The notes below the pieces were generated by a model. It was given only the letters and a program-made list of their open reading frames with translations. It did not search any database and was not told the origin of the DNA. Shown in pieces: positions 47,834-60,581 of a stretch of 64,000 nucleotides of DNA; position 1 is the first letter of the stretch, and every line of letters starts with the position of its first letter. Where the stretch lies: assembly GCA_029204225.1 (NCBI GenBank), contig CM055099.1, positions 44,668,145 to 44,732,144 on the forward strand, given 5' to 3'. Origin of the DNA: Diphasiastrum complanatum (Eukaryota; Streptophyta; Lycopodiopsida; Lycopodiales; Lycopodiaceae). A program made the translations under genes and the position numbers.

Positions 47834-49536
47834 GATTTACTATCAGCAAATACATGTCAATCATCATGTCTTTTAATCAATCTAAAAAATTGCATTCCAG
47901 TATTACACTATGGACACAACTTGATTGTAAGAATCTATATTGATATCAATAAAAATCCTCATAAATGAGTTGTCTACATGTAAGATTGTATCTTTTTTTT
48001 TATGTATCTCTATTTACAAATGAATTCCTATTCAGTAAGTTTTTCTATTTTTTCAATATCAGTATTAAGAACTGATGGAGACAATGGAGATAGAAGAACG
48101 TGAACAGGGAGCAGGAATATTGCGGAATAGCTCTTCCGTTCTAATCAGCCACTAGATACAAAAACAATCTAATAGAAAGATTATGCTAAATGTAATCACA
48201 GCTTTAAGTGTTCTAATTGCTCAACAGGATCATAAAAATTAATTCATACTCTCAAAAATGAAAGTACAGTCCACCGAAGAGATTAGAAATGGTCTATGTG
48301 TGGTATTACTAAAAATCAGATCCAATGTGAAGTATGGTCCAAAATTAATGGAAGAGTAGTATGATATCACGAGTTCCTCGGGCGTCAAAGACAGCCATCA
48401 TTTGATCAAAAATTGAGGAGTCGTAAACGTCCATGTTCTGATAAGAGTGAGTAAGCAAGCGCGATCAAACAACGATAGAGTGCATTCAATCACAACAAGC
48501 ATTCATCTATGTTATACACAGATAAAAATAAGTTGTTGCTATATTACGCTGAAGCACGAATAGTGATTACAAGCAGAATATGACGGCGTAAGTGGGAGGC
48601 TCAAATAATACGTCTCATGACGGAGCGACTCTTGTAATCTGTGCTTGGATGATCTATTTGTAGATTTCATCCGTGTATTAATTACATTGAATGTTTGTCA
48701 CCTAATTGGATAGCCGTTGTACTTGGAAGTATATGGCTTTTGTGACAACTATACATAGTATATATGGTCAACAAATCAGGAACATTGACACGGACGAGGA
48801 CATCGCAAATTCTCTCACTTCACAAATTTCGAGAAGTGGCTAGGAACGTGCCTCGTTCAAAATAGACGTCCTTCAAGATTTTGCAAAAAAGCCGAAGGTG
48901 CCCGTAAACAGTTTAAGATGCCCTTAAAAAGTTGAATGTGCCCTAAAAAAAGATGAAGACGTATTTAACAATTTAATTCTCTCGCACTTTTCAAGAAAAT
49001 GCAAAAAAATCGAATGTGCCCGTAAACAATTTAAGGTGCCCTTAAAAAACAAGGCGAAGGTGCCTTTAACAATTTAACCCTTAAAAATAGATAACCTTCT
49101 AAAATTCTCTCTCTCTTTGCATTTTTTGAGAAAATGTCAAAAAATTGAAGGTGTTGAAAATAGTTAAACTGTTGAATTGTGAACAAGTTGACTTCTTCAA
49201 CATAATTGAACGGAAGAAGTTAAAGGCAAGTGTCGCAGTTTTCGAAAAAGTGCGAAAAATGTGAACTATGCAACACTTAGTGTATTTCTGCAGATTGTTG
49301 AAAAAGTAATGTAAATCTGCGGACATGTTCTATATGCAAGTTTGCGGAAGTCCTTGAAGATGTCCAAGTCTTCAATGACTTCAAGTTATTAACCTTAACA
49401 TTTGAATTTGAAATTATAATAGGATTGGTTACCCTTTGCTGGAGATAAGCCGGAAGCCCGTTTGTAGATGTTCTTCAAATAGTTTGGTTGTCTAAGTCAT
49501 GATTCCAAGGAGACAACTATGGGCTTAATTTCCAAC
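47834..49536 (-). mobile_element. Element B tail, then copia 3' LTR
   Basis: The first few hundred bases hold no gene. On the minus strand an LTR begins TGTTGGAAATTAAGCCC near 49536, just after a polypurine tract (AAGGGAGAC), and runs left an unknown distance, at least past the tandem units at 48880-49070. Confidence 0.5.
48880..49070. repeat. Diverged tandem units in the copia LTR
   Basis: Units containing AAGGTGCCCGTAAACA, TTTAAG.TGCCCTTAAAAA recur at about 48882 and 49002, with partial copies between and after. Confidence 0.8.
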
Positions 49537-49539
49537 AGT

Positions 49540-51740
49540 CTCCCTTAAGGTCACGGTTGGTGCCTTGGTATCTTCGTCAAGTTCAACATGTTGAAGGACT
49601 TTTGATGATTGATCCTGGCAAGCGCTTTGGTGAAGATTTCTGCGACCATTTCTATTGTGGAGCAGTATTGAAGGATCACTTGCCCTAAGAAAACTTTCTC
49701 CCAAATGAAATGATACTGGATTTCTATGTGCTTGGATTTGCCATGAATTCTGTGATTTAGTAACAGTGAAATACAGCTCAAGTTGTCACACAAAATGGTG
49801 GTAGCATTGAACTGAGTGTGATGTAAGTCATGAAGTAGTAACCTGACCCATACAACTTCTTATGAAGCTTGACATGTTGCGATGTACTCTATCTCGATCA
49901 AAGAAAACACAACTAATTTCTGCTTCCTTGAGTTCCATGAAATCGGTCTCCTTGCCAGATAGAAACAGAACCCGGAGGTAGATTTTCTGGTAGAGACTGT
50001 TCCTCCCCAATCTGAGTCGGAGTAGCCTTGCAGGACGAAAGAGTCGATAGCATTTCCATCATAACATAAAATGTGATCTAAACTTTTATGAATATATCTC
50101 ATCACTCTCTTTAATGCTTTCCAATGAGAGATCCTAGGATTACACATGAATTTACTTAACGTGCTAATAGTGTATGCCAAATTTGGTCTAGTACATAGCA
50201 TTGCATACATTAAAGATCCTATTAGTGAATGAGTTTGCTATGTCAAGTACTTCACCATCATAATCATCACCACTAGGTTTAGTCAATACTATACTTGGAT
50301 CCATTGGAGTATCAATTGGTTTGCAATCAAACATATGAAACTTTTCTAAAATGCCTTTTAGATATGCCTATTGGCTAAGATAGATCTTCTTCTAAAGCCT
50401 ATTTCTAGTAATGTGAATTCCTAACAAAGAATGGATAGCTCCTAAATCAGTCATGTCAAATTCCATTGACAGATCACTCTTAGTAGTGTGTAGAAGAGAA
50501 GTGTCGTTAGACAAACTAAATGCATCATCTACGTAAAGAGCTATGTGAACTGAATTGGGGCCTATATGCTTCGAATAAACATTACAGCCAGCTGAATTGT
50601 TTGCAAATCTCAATCGAATGACATAAGAGTTGATTCTATCGGACCATGCTCTTGCAGCCTGGTTCAGACAATAGATTGCTTCTTTGGTTCTTCTGATGAA
50701 GTCCAAAATGATTGAGGTGTATACCTCTCAGGAACTATCCGAGTCCGTGAGGATCTGCGGACGTTTGGTTGACCAGGATGCGATGATGCTTGTTCTTGAA
50801 TTTTTTCAAATTTGTTTGAGCTAGCTTGGTCTAGTCTGATGACAATTATTGTTGGTTGCTAGGCTTTTGTAGTTGTAGCTGCAGGTTCTGTAGAAGGAAC
50901 ATCAACGTTGGAAGAATCCATGCTATGTAAAATAGGATGAAATGACATAGCATCGTTTATCGATGGTTGTTTGAAATCATAGTATGTATGTTCTCGAAAT
51001 ATTACATCCCCAGAGACAAATACTACATTGGTGGATGGATCATAAACTTTATAAGTTTTATGTTCATCAGGATAGTCAATGAAAATACATTTATCTGTCC
51101 TATGATCTAGTTTCTTCCTAAGTTGTTTAGGAATGTGAACAAAACATATACAACCAAAGATTTTTAAATGGCTGACACTAGGAGAAGATCATGATGACAT
51201 CATCATCATGAATAGAACATCCTACAACTGATAACTGATCCAATTAAGACTTGAAGCTGTTCATGTGAGAAGTGATGGCAATAGAATTAGACATGCTAAG
51301 AGTAAAGAACTTCCTTCTAAGATGTAATCTAGTGGTTACATCATGAGTCTCATAGAGATGCGATAACAAATCTAATGCATCCTTAGAGATTTTGCATGTG
51401 GTAATGTAAAATATTTGGAAGTCGGCCAGATTGAGTGTGATACATGCTAAGGCACTCTGATCTTTGATCTTCCATGTCTTTGCTTGATCACCATCTTCTG
51501 GTTTCAGGTCAGCACCTTCTACTACATCCCAAAGATCTCTATCTATCAACATCATCCAGAGGCCATAATATCATTGATTTTATATTTCTCTGAGAAGTTT
51601 GAAAATTTTGAAAATTTTGGCATGAACTCGAGAGCGGGAATCTGAAATGAATTCGTGGAGAGAAGGAAGGAGGTCTATATATAGCCTTTTTTTGGCAGGA
51701 ATTCACAACTTTACTCATATCGTCCTGAGTGTCCACGATT
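49540..51740 (-). pseudogene. Ty1/copia remnant, same family as 2340-3838
   Basis: Leftward: a Gag piece at 51560-51244 (LIDRDLWDVVEGADLKPED, LHLRRKFFTLSMSNS). Then a pol piece downstream of integrase at 51180-50900 (HLKIFGCICFVHIPKQL, CIFIDYPDEHKTYKVYDP, VVFVSGDVIF). The sequence then joins RT in mid-domain at about 50700 (NSYVIRLRFANNS, LYVDDAF). The connection (LCTRPNLAYTISTLSKFM) and RNase H (QGYSDSDWGGTVSTRKSTSG) follow, and it ends near 49551. Protease, integrase core and the RT N-terminus are deleted. RT keeps the YVDD box. A TATA-like CTATATATAG lies at about 51673. Confidence 0.92.
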
Positions 51741-51959
51741 TGGTAATGATGGTTGCAAATTTTGAGGCAACGTTCTAAGGGTCAGATAATTCTTGTAAGT
51801 GATTTTTTATGCCAAAAGAGAAAAAAAAAAGTCTGACAATGCAAAAATTTGTTTGATCAGAATTTGTGGAGATAACAAAGAAATCGTAAGAATTATTTTG
51901 AGCTTCAACGAATTGTCTGCGAATTCTGATAGTGGGTATCTGATGAAAAAAATCTAAGT

Positions 51960-52400
51960 TTTTTTATTTCTAAAAAGTGTGTCTCTGAGACAGAATTCGT
52001 GGAGGCCAAAAATGAATCGTGCATTGTAAAAAAGAGGTCAGGCAAATTCTATCTGAGATGGTGTGAGACAAATCTTCTGAAACAAATGGCTTTTGTGGTT
52101 TTCTCAGAGAAGACTGTTGGTATACCTGATCTGATAGTATCTTAATGGTTTGAATAAGAAAGCATAGCAAAAATCTGTCGAAATGGCAGGCAGGCAATAA
52201 GAAAAATAAAGAAGAACATAACTAATACATATCAAGATTAAAACATGGTTCATTGTATTTTCTCAGTCTGTTCTCATTGACCATAGTGTCGAGGATATCG
52301 CCTTGAAGGGTTTGAAGTTGTACATATCCAGAGGCAAAGATTTTTTTAATAACGTAAGGTCCTTGGCTAGAAAATTTCAGTTTGCCTTTGAAGGCTTATG
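51960..52400 (-). pseudogene. Ty3/gypsy 3' fragment
   Basis: It aligns with 19512-19910. Shared blocks include GGCAAATTCTATCTGA/GGCGAATTCTATCTGA, CTGATCTGATA and AAATGGCA.GCAGGCA. The minus-strand integrase end (ATCCAGAGGCAAAG, GTAAGGTCCTTGGC on plus) is also shared. It is the distal end of a related element, with the rest absent. Confidence 0.75.
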
Positions 52401-53395
52401 CAAGATAGATCTACGTGCAATCACACACATCTTAGGAGATCATTCACATTGTTTGAGATGTCCTCACAAGTGTGAAAAGTACACACAAGGGTGAAACTTA
52501 AGGAGAGGTGTAATGAGAGGAGAGAGGAGAGGAGAGGAAAGAGCCTAGAAGAGAGAGAAAAGAGCCTAGAGGAGAGAGAGAAGACATGAAATGGTAGTTA
52601 TGGTGAATGTGCATGTGTTAGAACTTAGGTTAATCTCCATTGTTAAATGCACTTTGAATGATAGAAATTAAAATAAGAGTTAGGAGAAGTTCGAACTTAG
52701 ATGTTTAGTGGTATTAGCCACTACTATTAAGTGAATGAAGGAGAGAAGCAAGAGCTAGAAGTTAGGAGAGTTTTGGAGAGAGAATAGGAAGACAAGGAGG
52801 TGTGTGTGTGTAAGTTTAGGCAAGAAGTGTGTGTATGAAATTTTGAATTTAGTTTTAATTAGACTTTAGTAGAGTTGTTAAGACTCAATACTATTAGAGT
52901 TTAGAGTTAGGTGATAGAGGTGAGCGGACAATAGAAGTTAGGAGAGTTAGGAGTTGAAGCTTTGCTTTTTAATACAGTAGCTCGGGCACAAAACGATAGA
53001 CATGCAATTATTGGCGTGTGAGCTACATAGGAGGTCCAATGCGTATTCGAGTGCACCTACTTTGTCTGTTTGGCTATGAGATCGGAGCATGCCCACATAC
53101 ACTTCCAAGGCTATCGAGCATAATTGCGAGAGCAGGAGTGATTCAGAGAAAAGAAACATTTCTCTGACGGTCACTACATGTGAGCATCATACACTTGTTA
53201 TATGATTCTTTAAACTTTTGTTTTTGAATTTTGAATTTTGCAATGTGCATGATGAATGTGATTGTCACTTGTAGACTATATTGATCAAATGTTTTAGATT
53301 TCTTTTGTTGCAATAGGATCAACTGCTAGGCATCATGCATCCATCCCATGTCAGGATGAGATAGAGCTAGAGGTCGTCACATCTACACCATGTGT
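52401..53395. other. No gene recognised
   Basis: Purine-rich low-complexity sequence (GAGAGGAG, 52500-52590 and 52735-52800), then ordinary AT-rich DNA. Confidence 0.5.
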
Positions 53396-53397
53396 AG

Positions 53398-54090
53398 ATG
53401 TACCTAGCCCCCCTCTACTTCTACACACACACACACATTTTCAAATCAAAGGTGTTACTAGTAGCGAAGACTTTTGCTTGGAGGAATATGATAGAGAGTG
53501 TTGTTGCAACAAGGACCACATATTGTGGACCTAGCATGGAGTCCCTACAGACCACACATTTGATGAGGGAGGTTCATGATGTAACCAAAGAACTAGAGGT
53601 GAATAATGAAAACAATTTAGGTGCATTATCGTAGTTGGAGTGACACAAGGAGACAACATATTGTTAATATTCTAGTGTTTTCTTGTGAGGGCACCATGTT
53701 GTTGCGAGCCATCGACACATCGACACTTAGCACCGTTGTTTTAGGTGAGTACCAAGTTCATGACGTGCATTGGATTTCAATGCTCATTGCTCATTGCTCA
53801 TTGCTAATTAGAAATTCAATCATGTTAATTTTTTATGCCCATGAATCGTTGCTCAATTAAAAACTGATCCTAGTCTCAAAGCTCGTTGCAATTTGTTTAA
53901 TGTTATAGGTGAGTCACATCATGCAAGTGATCGAAAAAGTGGGGCCTCAAAATGTTGTGCAAGTCATTACTGACAATGCTACAAATTGCAAAGCCATGGG
54001 GAATTTGGTGATAGAGAATTATCTGATATCTTTTGGACTCTATGTGCTGCACACAACATCGACCTATTGATTGAGAACATTGCAGGTATA
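53398..54090 (+). pseudogene. hAT-like transposase, DUF659 region
   Basis: The frame from about 53440 gives FAWRNMIESVVATRTTYCGPS then EVHDVTKELE. After a frameshift near 53630, WSDTRRQHIVNILVFSCEGT and LLRAIDTST (the DUF659 trio). After an interruption at 53745-53910, which may be an intron, VIEKVGPQNVVQVITDNATN and CAAHNIDLLIENIAG. This order is diagnostic of plant hAT transposases. The C-terminal dimerisation region is not contiguous. A run at 55780-55860 (DDEEEEHVQEA, RRPGRPRY) could be its end. Zinc-finger BED and termini were not identified. Confidence 0.85.
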
Positions 54091-56490
54091 TCCTAGTTAG
54101 TAGTTACAAACTTACTGCTAAGTAGTAATTTCTACAATTCTTGCATCTAGATTGAGCTCTAAGTTTGAAGATTCTACATGTTGTGAGTGTTAATTGGTCA
54201 CGACTCACAGACTCAAGAGGAGTCAAGACTCTTGATTTTGCTCACAATTTACAAGCATAAAGTATCTCCTTGGACCTAGTAAGTTGTAATTAGAGTCTAG
54301 CTTGTCTTCGCTTATCGTCAAGACTCATACATGTCTTGCTTATGTCCAGCTCTTCCTTGGGTGAAAGAGGTCCTTGATGTTGCACGATTCTTGGTGAGGT
54401 TTGTCACCAAGAAACCAAAGGTCCTCACAATCTATAGAGGGTTCAAGAATTTGGAGATTCCATGAGGTCTAAATTTTGAGTATTGATTCTTGATGGTAGA
54501 TCTCTCATTCTCAATGCTAGATTCTAGAATATGGGTTTGGATTTTAAGGCTTAGAAATTAGCAACCAGCTTCAGTCTTATTTGGATCTTGATTAGTACTT
54601 TGAAGTTTGAACTCTGATGCATTGATAATTAAAATTTGATGATTGTTCAAAATCTGTAAAATTTAAATTGTGTAGTGTGTTTAGATTTGTATTCATATTT
54701 AAAGTCTTGGGGTGGCTCATAAAGGTACCCCACACTCTTAGACATATGGTTGTTTCTAACCAATGAGTAAAGTGAAAGGATTGACTAAGTCTCGGTCTAA
54801 GAGATTTGAGACGATCGTTTTGTCATCGACCTTTTGGGACGAGATGGAGTCAACCACTTGAGACAAGTTTCTTGGTGGGACAAGTTGGAAGCTGCACCCC
54901 TAGGCTATACAACACATTGCATTGAGGGTCCTCTCAAAGGACTACACCACAACAACTTGTGAGAGGAATTGAAGCATCTACTCCCTCATACACACCAAGA
55001 AGAAAAACGAGCTCTCCACAAAGCAATTAAAAAAGTTATGTTTGTGCATTCAAACCTACACTTCTAAATAATATGAGAAGGTCAAAAAACCCATGCAAGT
55101 AATTATTAATCATTTAAACTTTGAATTTGAGGCTTGAGCTTAAATAGTGAAACTGCTTGAACTTGAACTTGAGTGCTTAGTGTTAAAACTTATCACTTGA
55201 ATCTTGATACTTGAAGTCTTGAAAGTTAAAAGTTGACTAGCTTGAACTTTGATGATTCATGAACCATTTGTAATTTGTAAATTTGTGTCACATGTCACAT
55301 GAATAAATGACTAGTCGTGGATATGAGAATTGTTTAAACTTTAGGTAAACCCTTATAGAATCAACATCACCAAGGTTCTTGATTTACCACCTAGGTCAGA
55401 AGAGGATACATTTGCCCTCTTGCATCGCAAGTCTGTTGCACAACCGAGTAGGCTCGGGGCTTGAGCCTTTGCTTGGTAGTTGAAATTTGATTACTTTGAA
55501 TTTTGTATTTTAATCAACTTTCAAGATTCTAGTATGTGCCATCTAGATTCCACTATCTAGGTCACATCCTGGGTCTTGAGACAAGTTTAATTTTGGGCAA
55601 TGGGTACTTTCTAATTGATGCAAATCTCTGTGTAGGATTGTGACTCAAGTGCATCACAACGAACTCAGACTACCACTACTTAGCAACAACATTCAAAGGC
55701 CAGCTTCAATAGCTCTATCGAGGAGAGTGAGAATTAGAGCTGGGGTTCCTCTTCTAATGAGGCCTCAAAGGCTAGGGATGATGATGAGGAAGAGGAACAT
55801 GTGCAAGAGGCTATAAGTCCACACTCCATTAGGCGACCTGGAAGACCTAGATATATATTATAGTTCATAGTTTAAAATCTAGATCAAAACTCAATATAGA
55901 TTCACCTAGATTCTCCTAGTACATTATTATGGCAAACAATAGATTACAATTGACTCATGAGTCGTGACACTAAATTCACAACATTTGCCATTAACTATTC
56001 AACTCATTTTGATATCATATATATTATTTGTGACGTGTATAATTTGATACCAACTATTCAAATTTCACTATATGATTCATAACTTCATTGGTCACTCGAA
56101 TGTTGATTGATTTTGCTTTTCAATGTAAGTTGAAACTTTTAAATTTTGATTTAAAGTTCTAACGTTTATCCAATGCACTTCGCTTACTAGTAATTGCTCA
56201 CTACTAACAACGTAGTAATTACCACCTACAAGCCACTGATGTGTGATCATTGATGGGAGTATCATGATTCTAATTCTAATTTTTTATGAACAGTGAACAC
56301 TAATTTGATTTCAGCTTTCAAGCTTCAACTTTTTACAAGCAACAACGAACTTTCAAATGCATGTATTCAGTAGCAATCTAGTATTTATAAGATTTTAGAG
56401 ATATGTTAGACATTATAGATATCGCTCAACATGTTTTCCAGTATTACATCAAAAAAAAGTGCAAAAAAAAGGAAAATTGCCGATTTTTTC
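54091..56490. other. No intact gene; possible hAT tail
   Basis: AT-rich with scattered low-complexity. Near 55740-55862 is the acidic and RRPGRPR-containing frame noted with the hAT transposase. Nothing else recognised. Confidence 0.4.
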
Positions 56491-56494
56491 AGGA

Positions 56495-57320
56495 GGGAAG
56501 CGGTTCGGAACCACAATTCATGCCGATTCTTCAGATTCTGAAAAGGGTCAATTCTGAACCGGGTGGAAACACTAAGCTGGAACCATCAGGTTGTAGCAGA
56601 CCATGGTGCTGCATTGTGTTTGAAGTGTCTTTTTATTACAGACTCATCTTACAATCTACCCTTGGCAAGGTCAAGCACAAGTTCACCAGGTCATGATGTA
56701 CGGTAGCTGCAAGTCATCAATTTGCACAACCTCAATGAATCTATTCCCTCAGGACCCTGGGAGATTAGAAGTGGACTTGAATATCGGGAAAGAAAAAGTA
56801 GTATCGAAGGTGGATAAATCACCAAGAAAGCTAGTGATAATCTAACTTCATATTCAAAGGATAACGGCTCTTGATTAACAGTGAAATGCTATCATACCTC
56901 ATATCCTGAAAATTCCAAAGCAAATGTTTACCCACTGACAGTGTCACAATATCTGGATCAGAATGAAATCTAGACATCCTATCAAAAGCAAGAGTTACTT
57001 GTTCCATTATTTAATGATGACTTGTAGAAGTATAACCCTGCCTAAATAATAATCAGAATGCTTGTAGATTGCTTGCACAAGTCAATTTTCGAACAATCTT
57101 ATGAGCAGCAGAACAATTTCCTCGAAAGAAAGAAGCACTTTTGAGTGATCAGCTAGTAGTTTGAACCCATGTCCAAAAGCTGCTTCATATATTTCAGTCT
57201 GCAAGCTATCAAAAGCCCGTGCATAAAACTGATCTGAGTACTCTTGAGCATTAAAAGGCTATACAACTAGTGTTTCCACCAGAATCAACCCTTTCAGAAT
57301 CGGATGAATTGGTATAAATC
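56495..57320. repeat. Inverted pair of hAT-like termini
   Basis: The left arm ends GGGTGGAAACACTA (56561-56574). The right arm begins TAGTGTTTCCACC (57268-57280). Each is followed, reading from its tip, by AGAAT..ACCCTTT.CAGAATC..GATGAATTG. The tips face each other across about 690 bp, which fits the ends of two separate elements rather than one element between them. Confidence 0.6.
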
Positions 57321-58890
57321 ATGGTTCTATCTAATGTAATATGTGTAATGTCTACAATGTTTTTGAAATCTTATAGATGTTAGATTGCTACCGAATACAT
57401 ACATTTCAAAGTTCACTATCGCTGGTAGAAAGCTGAAGCCCGAAACCAAATTTTAATTCAGTGCTCACAGAATCACAAGTGCACGTGACAATGTTGAATG
57501 GTAATTTATGATTTATTCATGATCCATCATCAAAAATCCATCACACAGTACACTAGGTAAAACATCTGAATACAAATCAGAACATTAAATAGCCAAAGCA
57601 AAGACCTTTTCTGTTATTATAATGCCCAATTGTTTGTGCTTCTACTACTCAAAATACTCTTCAGGCTGAGATGATTTCTATGAGATCTGTACTTCAATCT
57701 ACTGCTACCTGACTTTTGACACCTCTTGTTCCCCCTACATCTACGGTCCGTCCCAACATTGTTCCTAGTAATATAGAGACCAACCCACGTCAAACAACTG
57801 ATCATAGACATATGGTCTGTGATTTTAGGGACAAAGTTCTCTTTCAATGTACTTCGTTTCTTCAAATGGTACTGAGCTGCAAAATTGGTTTTTCTAAATA
57901 AAGACCTGCTTCCAACTTTTTTCGGACTTCAGGTAGTGTCGACCGAGAAAATCAGCTTGCTACACCATCTTTCTAGTCACGCCTTGACATGGTGGATTGT
58001 AGCATACCCAACAGATTCAATTTTCAGCTACAATTGCATGGAGCAAGTTTAAACTGGTGTTACACAATGCAATGGTAGATTCCAGGCGGCCGACTTCTCA
58101 GGCGAAAAGGTAACTTCATAGAATACAATGAAAAGTTTGGTAAGTTTTCATTTACTTTTGTTTATATTCCCTTTACTGAGGTGAGTACCGGTCAAGGTAT
58201 TTATGCTGTTAAGTAGTGGCAAGAGTCCTAGCTCCTCCAAGAGAAGTGGATTGGGAATTGTCAAAAGAGCACCTCGTAAACTGGCCGCCTTCTCTTTCCA
58301 AACCCCAATTTCTTGTTTGTCTACTCCTTTTGTTTCTAGTGTTTCTGCACCTAGTCCTGCCATAGTTCCCTGTATCCCCATCTTCCCATCGGAGAGTCAT
58401 ATTCTGACATTACACTCCATAAGAGATGATTGGGATCCGTTTCAAGAATATTGTTTCTAACTGTCGATCATCTTGAAAGTGAATGTCCACATCCATGAGC
58501 CAATGAAACTCTTCAAGTTCATGAGATTGACTACCCGATGATTCCAGATCATATATTGTTAAGGCATTTCTTGCTTCCAAGCCTCCCAATATTGTTGAGC
58601 ATTAGGCTCAGCTTGCCTATGCCACTTGGCCTATCAACAACATATTCACTTGTGTATCCACATTACTTGATGCAAGTTTGTTGCCCTATTAGCTCTTGCA
58701 TTGAAGCCAGTCCTCTGGATTGCCCAGTTCAAATTGCCCGATGAAACATTGCTATCTAAACCCAATGCTCGTTGGGCTATCCTAACCCAAGTTAGGGTTA
58801 GATCATGGATATGATTAAAAAACTATTACTTTTTGTAGGATATGTAGGATGTTATAGGTTAAGAGAGGAAATTTCTTGTACTTGACATTC
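57321..58890. other. No gene recognised
   Basis: Short open frames on both strands at 57617-57901 and 58148-58460 match no family I know. Some words near 57970 (ALTWWI) recall retrotransposon Gag, which is too little to call. Confidence 0.45.
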
Positions 58891-59105
58891 AGAACTTTAG
58901 TTATCCAAGAAGATACTTAACCATAACTCAAAACTCCAAGAGACCTAGGTTTAATGTGGAGTAGGAAGTATACAAGTTCTCTATGAGATACAACCTTAAC
59001 AGAACTTAAGGTATCCAAGAAGATACTTAACCATAACTCAAAACTCCAAGAGACCTAGGTTTAATGTGGAGTAGGAAGTATACAAGTTCTCTATGAGATA
59101 CAACC
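58891..59105. repeat. 110-bp tandem duplication
   Basis: Units start AGAACTT at 58891 and 59001. They are nearly identical through CCTAGGTTTAATGTGGAG and CTATGAGATACAACC, with a period of exactly 110 bp. Confidence 0.95.
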
Positions 59106-59284
59106 GATCGTTCAGATTTATGAATCAAATGAATAATGTGGATCGCAAGCTGGAACTTCCAAAACTAATCAAACTGTATCCAATCGTTCATGTAAGCAAG
59201 CTGATGACAAAACTGACATGCACTTGGATCCGGAGGTGAATTCAGCCAAATTAAGGACATTCCATCTAGTGTACACTCGGTGCT

Positions 59285-59500
59285 ACTAGGCACATGACCA
59301 GGAAACGTGATTGGTTTGAAACCTTCTTACCAATCCATGATGAGGAAAAGGTCACACAAGCCAATGGGCAAAAGTGCCAAATTCAAGGGGTGTGCAGTGT
59401 GCCAGTGCAATTTCTTGATGGTAAGGTAAAGAACATCTCCAATGTGGGTTACGTGCCAGGACTGGTTACTCTTAAACTTTTGAATTGCGGGTAAATAAGT
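59285..59500 (+). pseudogene. Copia protease-region scrap
   Basis: The frame reads RHMTRKRDWFETFLP, then QANGQKCQIQGVCSVPVQF and KNISNVGYVPGL, as in the segment after the copia protease active site. It ends in a stop near 59494. Nothing else of the element is recognisable. Confidence 0.8.
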
Positions 59501-60560
59501 TAGTGCTCGGGCATCAACTTTCAAGTGAGATATTGGGATTAGTTGTGACCCTCATTGATCAAAGGTCCGACATGGATCATCCAAACTAGATGAGGTATCT
59601 CCTTTGTGAGGTGGGCTATGGGGGTATCAAACATAGTAATTATTAACAAGCAAATTGATTGGTTATGCCGATGCGTGGACTCAACAGTGAGGCTTGAACA
59701 AAGTCATGTGTTTTATAATTGGATGGAGAGTTCTATGACCAACATTCTAGCGTAATACTATAATCTATTAGGAAAACATACATTGTTCATTTGTTTGAAG
59801 GATGTGGGATCATTAGTCAATCCAAATGGCATTACAAAAAACTCGTAGTGACCAGATGTATCTTAAAGCCAATTTTAAGACACATTCTTGACATAAATCC
59901 AAATCTAATTATAGCTCATTCATAGATCTCTCCTAGTGAAGTACTTAACTCTTTCCAAACATTCTCTGAAATCATTGATTCCGGCAGCATGTAGTGTTCT
60001 ATGTTTAGCTTAATAAGTTTCCTACACACAGATGAGCATCACTTTGTAAGAGAACAACCAACAGTAACAAAATAAGCTCTAATTACATGTCTATAACTAA
60101 ATGTCATTCCGTTTCAAAAAAATCAAAGAGCTCTGGTGCTCTATACTTCAACCTTCAATCATGGTCAACTGATCAATTTCAAAACAATCAGACAAAACCA
60201 GCATTGAGTTTTACTGCAAGAATGGTAGTTTAAATGGACATTGGATTGGCTAGAACAAATCTTTAATACTAGCTCAGAGTGTAGGGAAGGACAATACGTC
60301 TTGTCCAGAAAAGACACTGGTATGCATAGCTTACTGTCTAAGTTTCATAAAGACAAATGATATATTGTTAGCAGATGACTGTCACAAATGACAAAATTTA
60401 GCCAGTAATACAGCATAAAACGTGCAAGTTACTGGATTTGCATGAGCTATTTGCCTGTCTGTAAAATAGAAAAGCTTCAAGGAAGCAGAACAAGTACGGC
60501 AATGAATTAATGTAAAAAAAAGCCACGGTCTATTTTCCTAATCAAGGCTGAGACAACGAA
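59501..60560. other. Intergenic, probable 3' flank of the LPP-gamma gene
   Basis: No coding similarity seen. The right part lies just downstream of the stop at 60582 on the minus strand. Confidence 0.5.
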
Positions 60561-60581
60561 ACATGTTAACCTCTTCACATC

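Noticed and set aside
57617-58460. Possible retrotransposon Gag (ALTWW-like words)
   Set aside because: Only a few residues fit, in several frames, with no knuckle or protease.
59640-59690. Copia RNase H trace (GYADA-like)
   Set aside because: Only five residues match and the following sequence does not fit RNase H.
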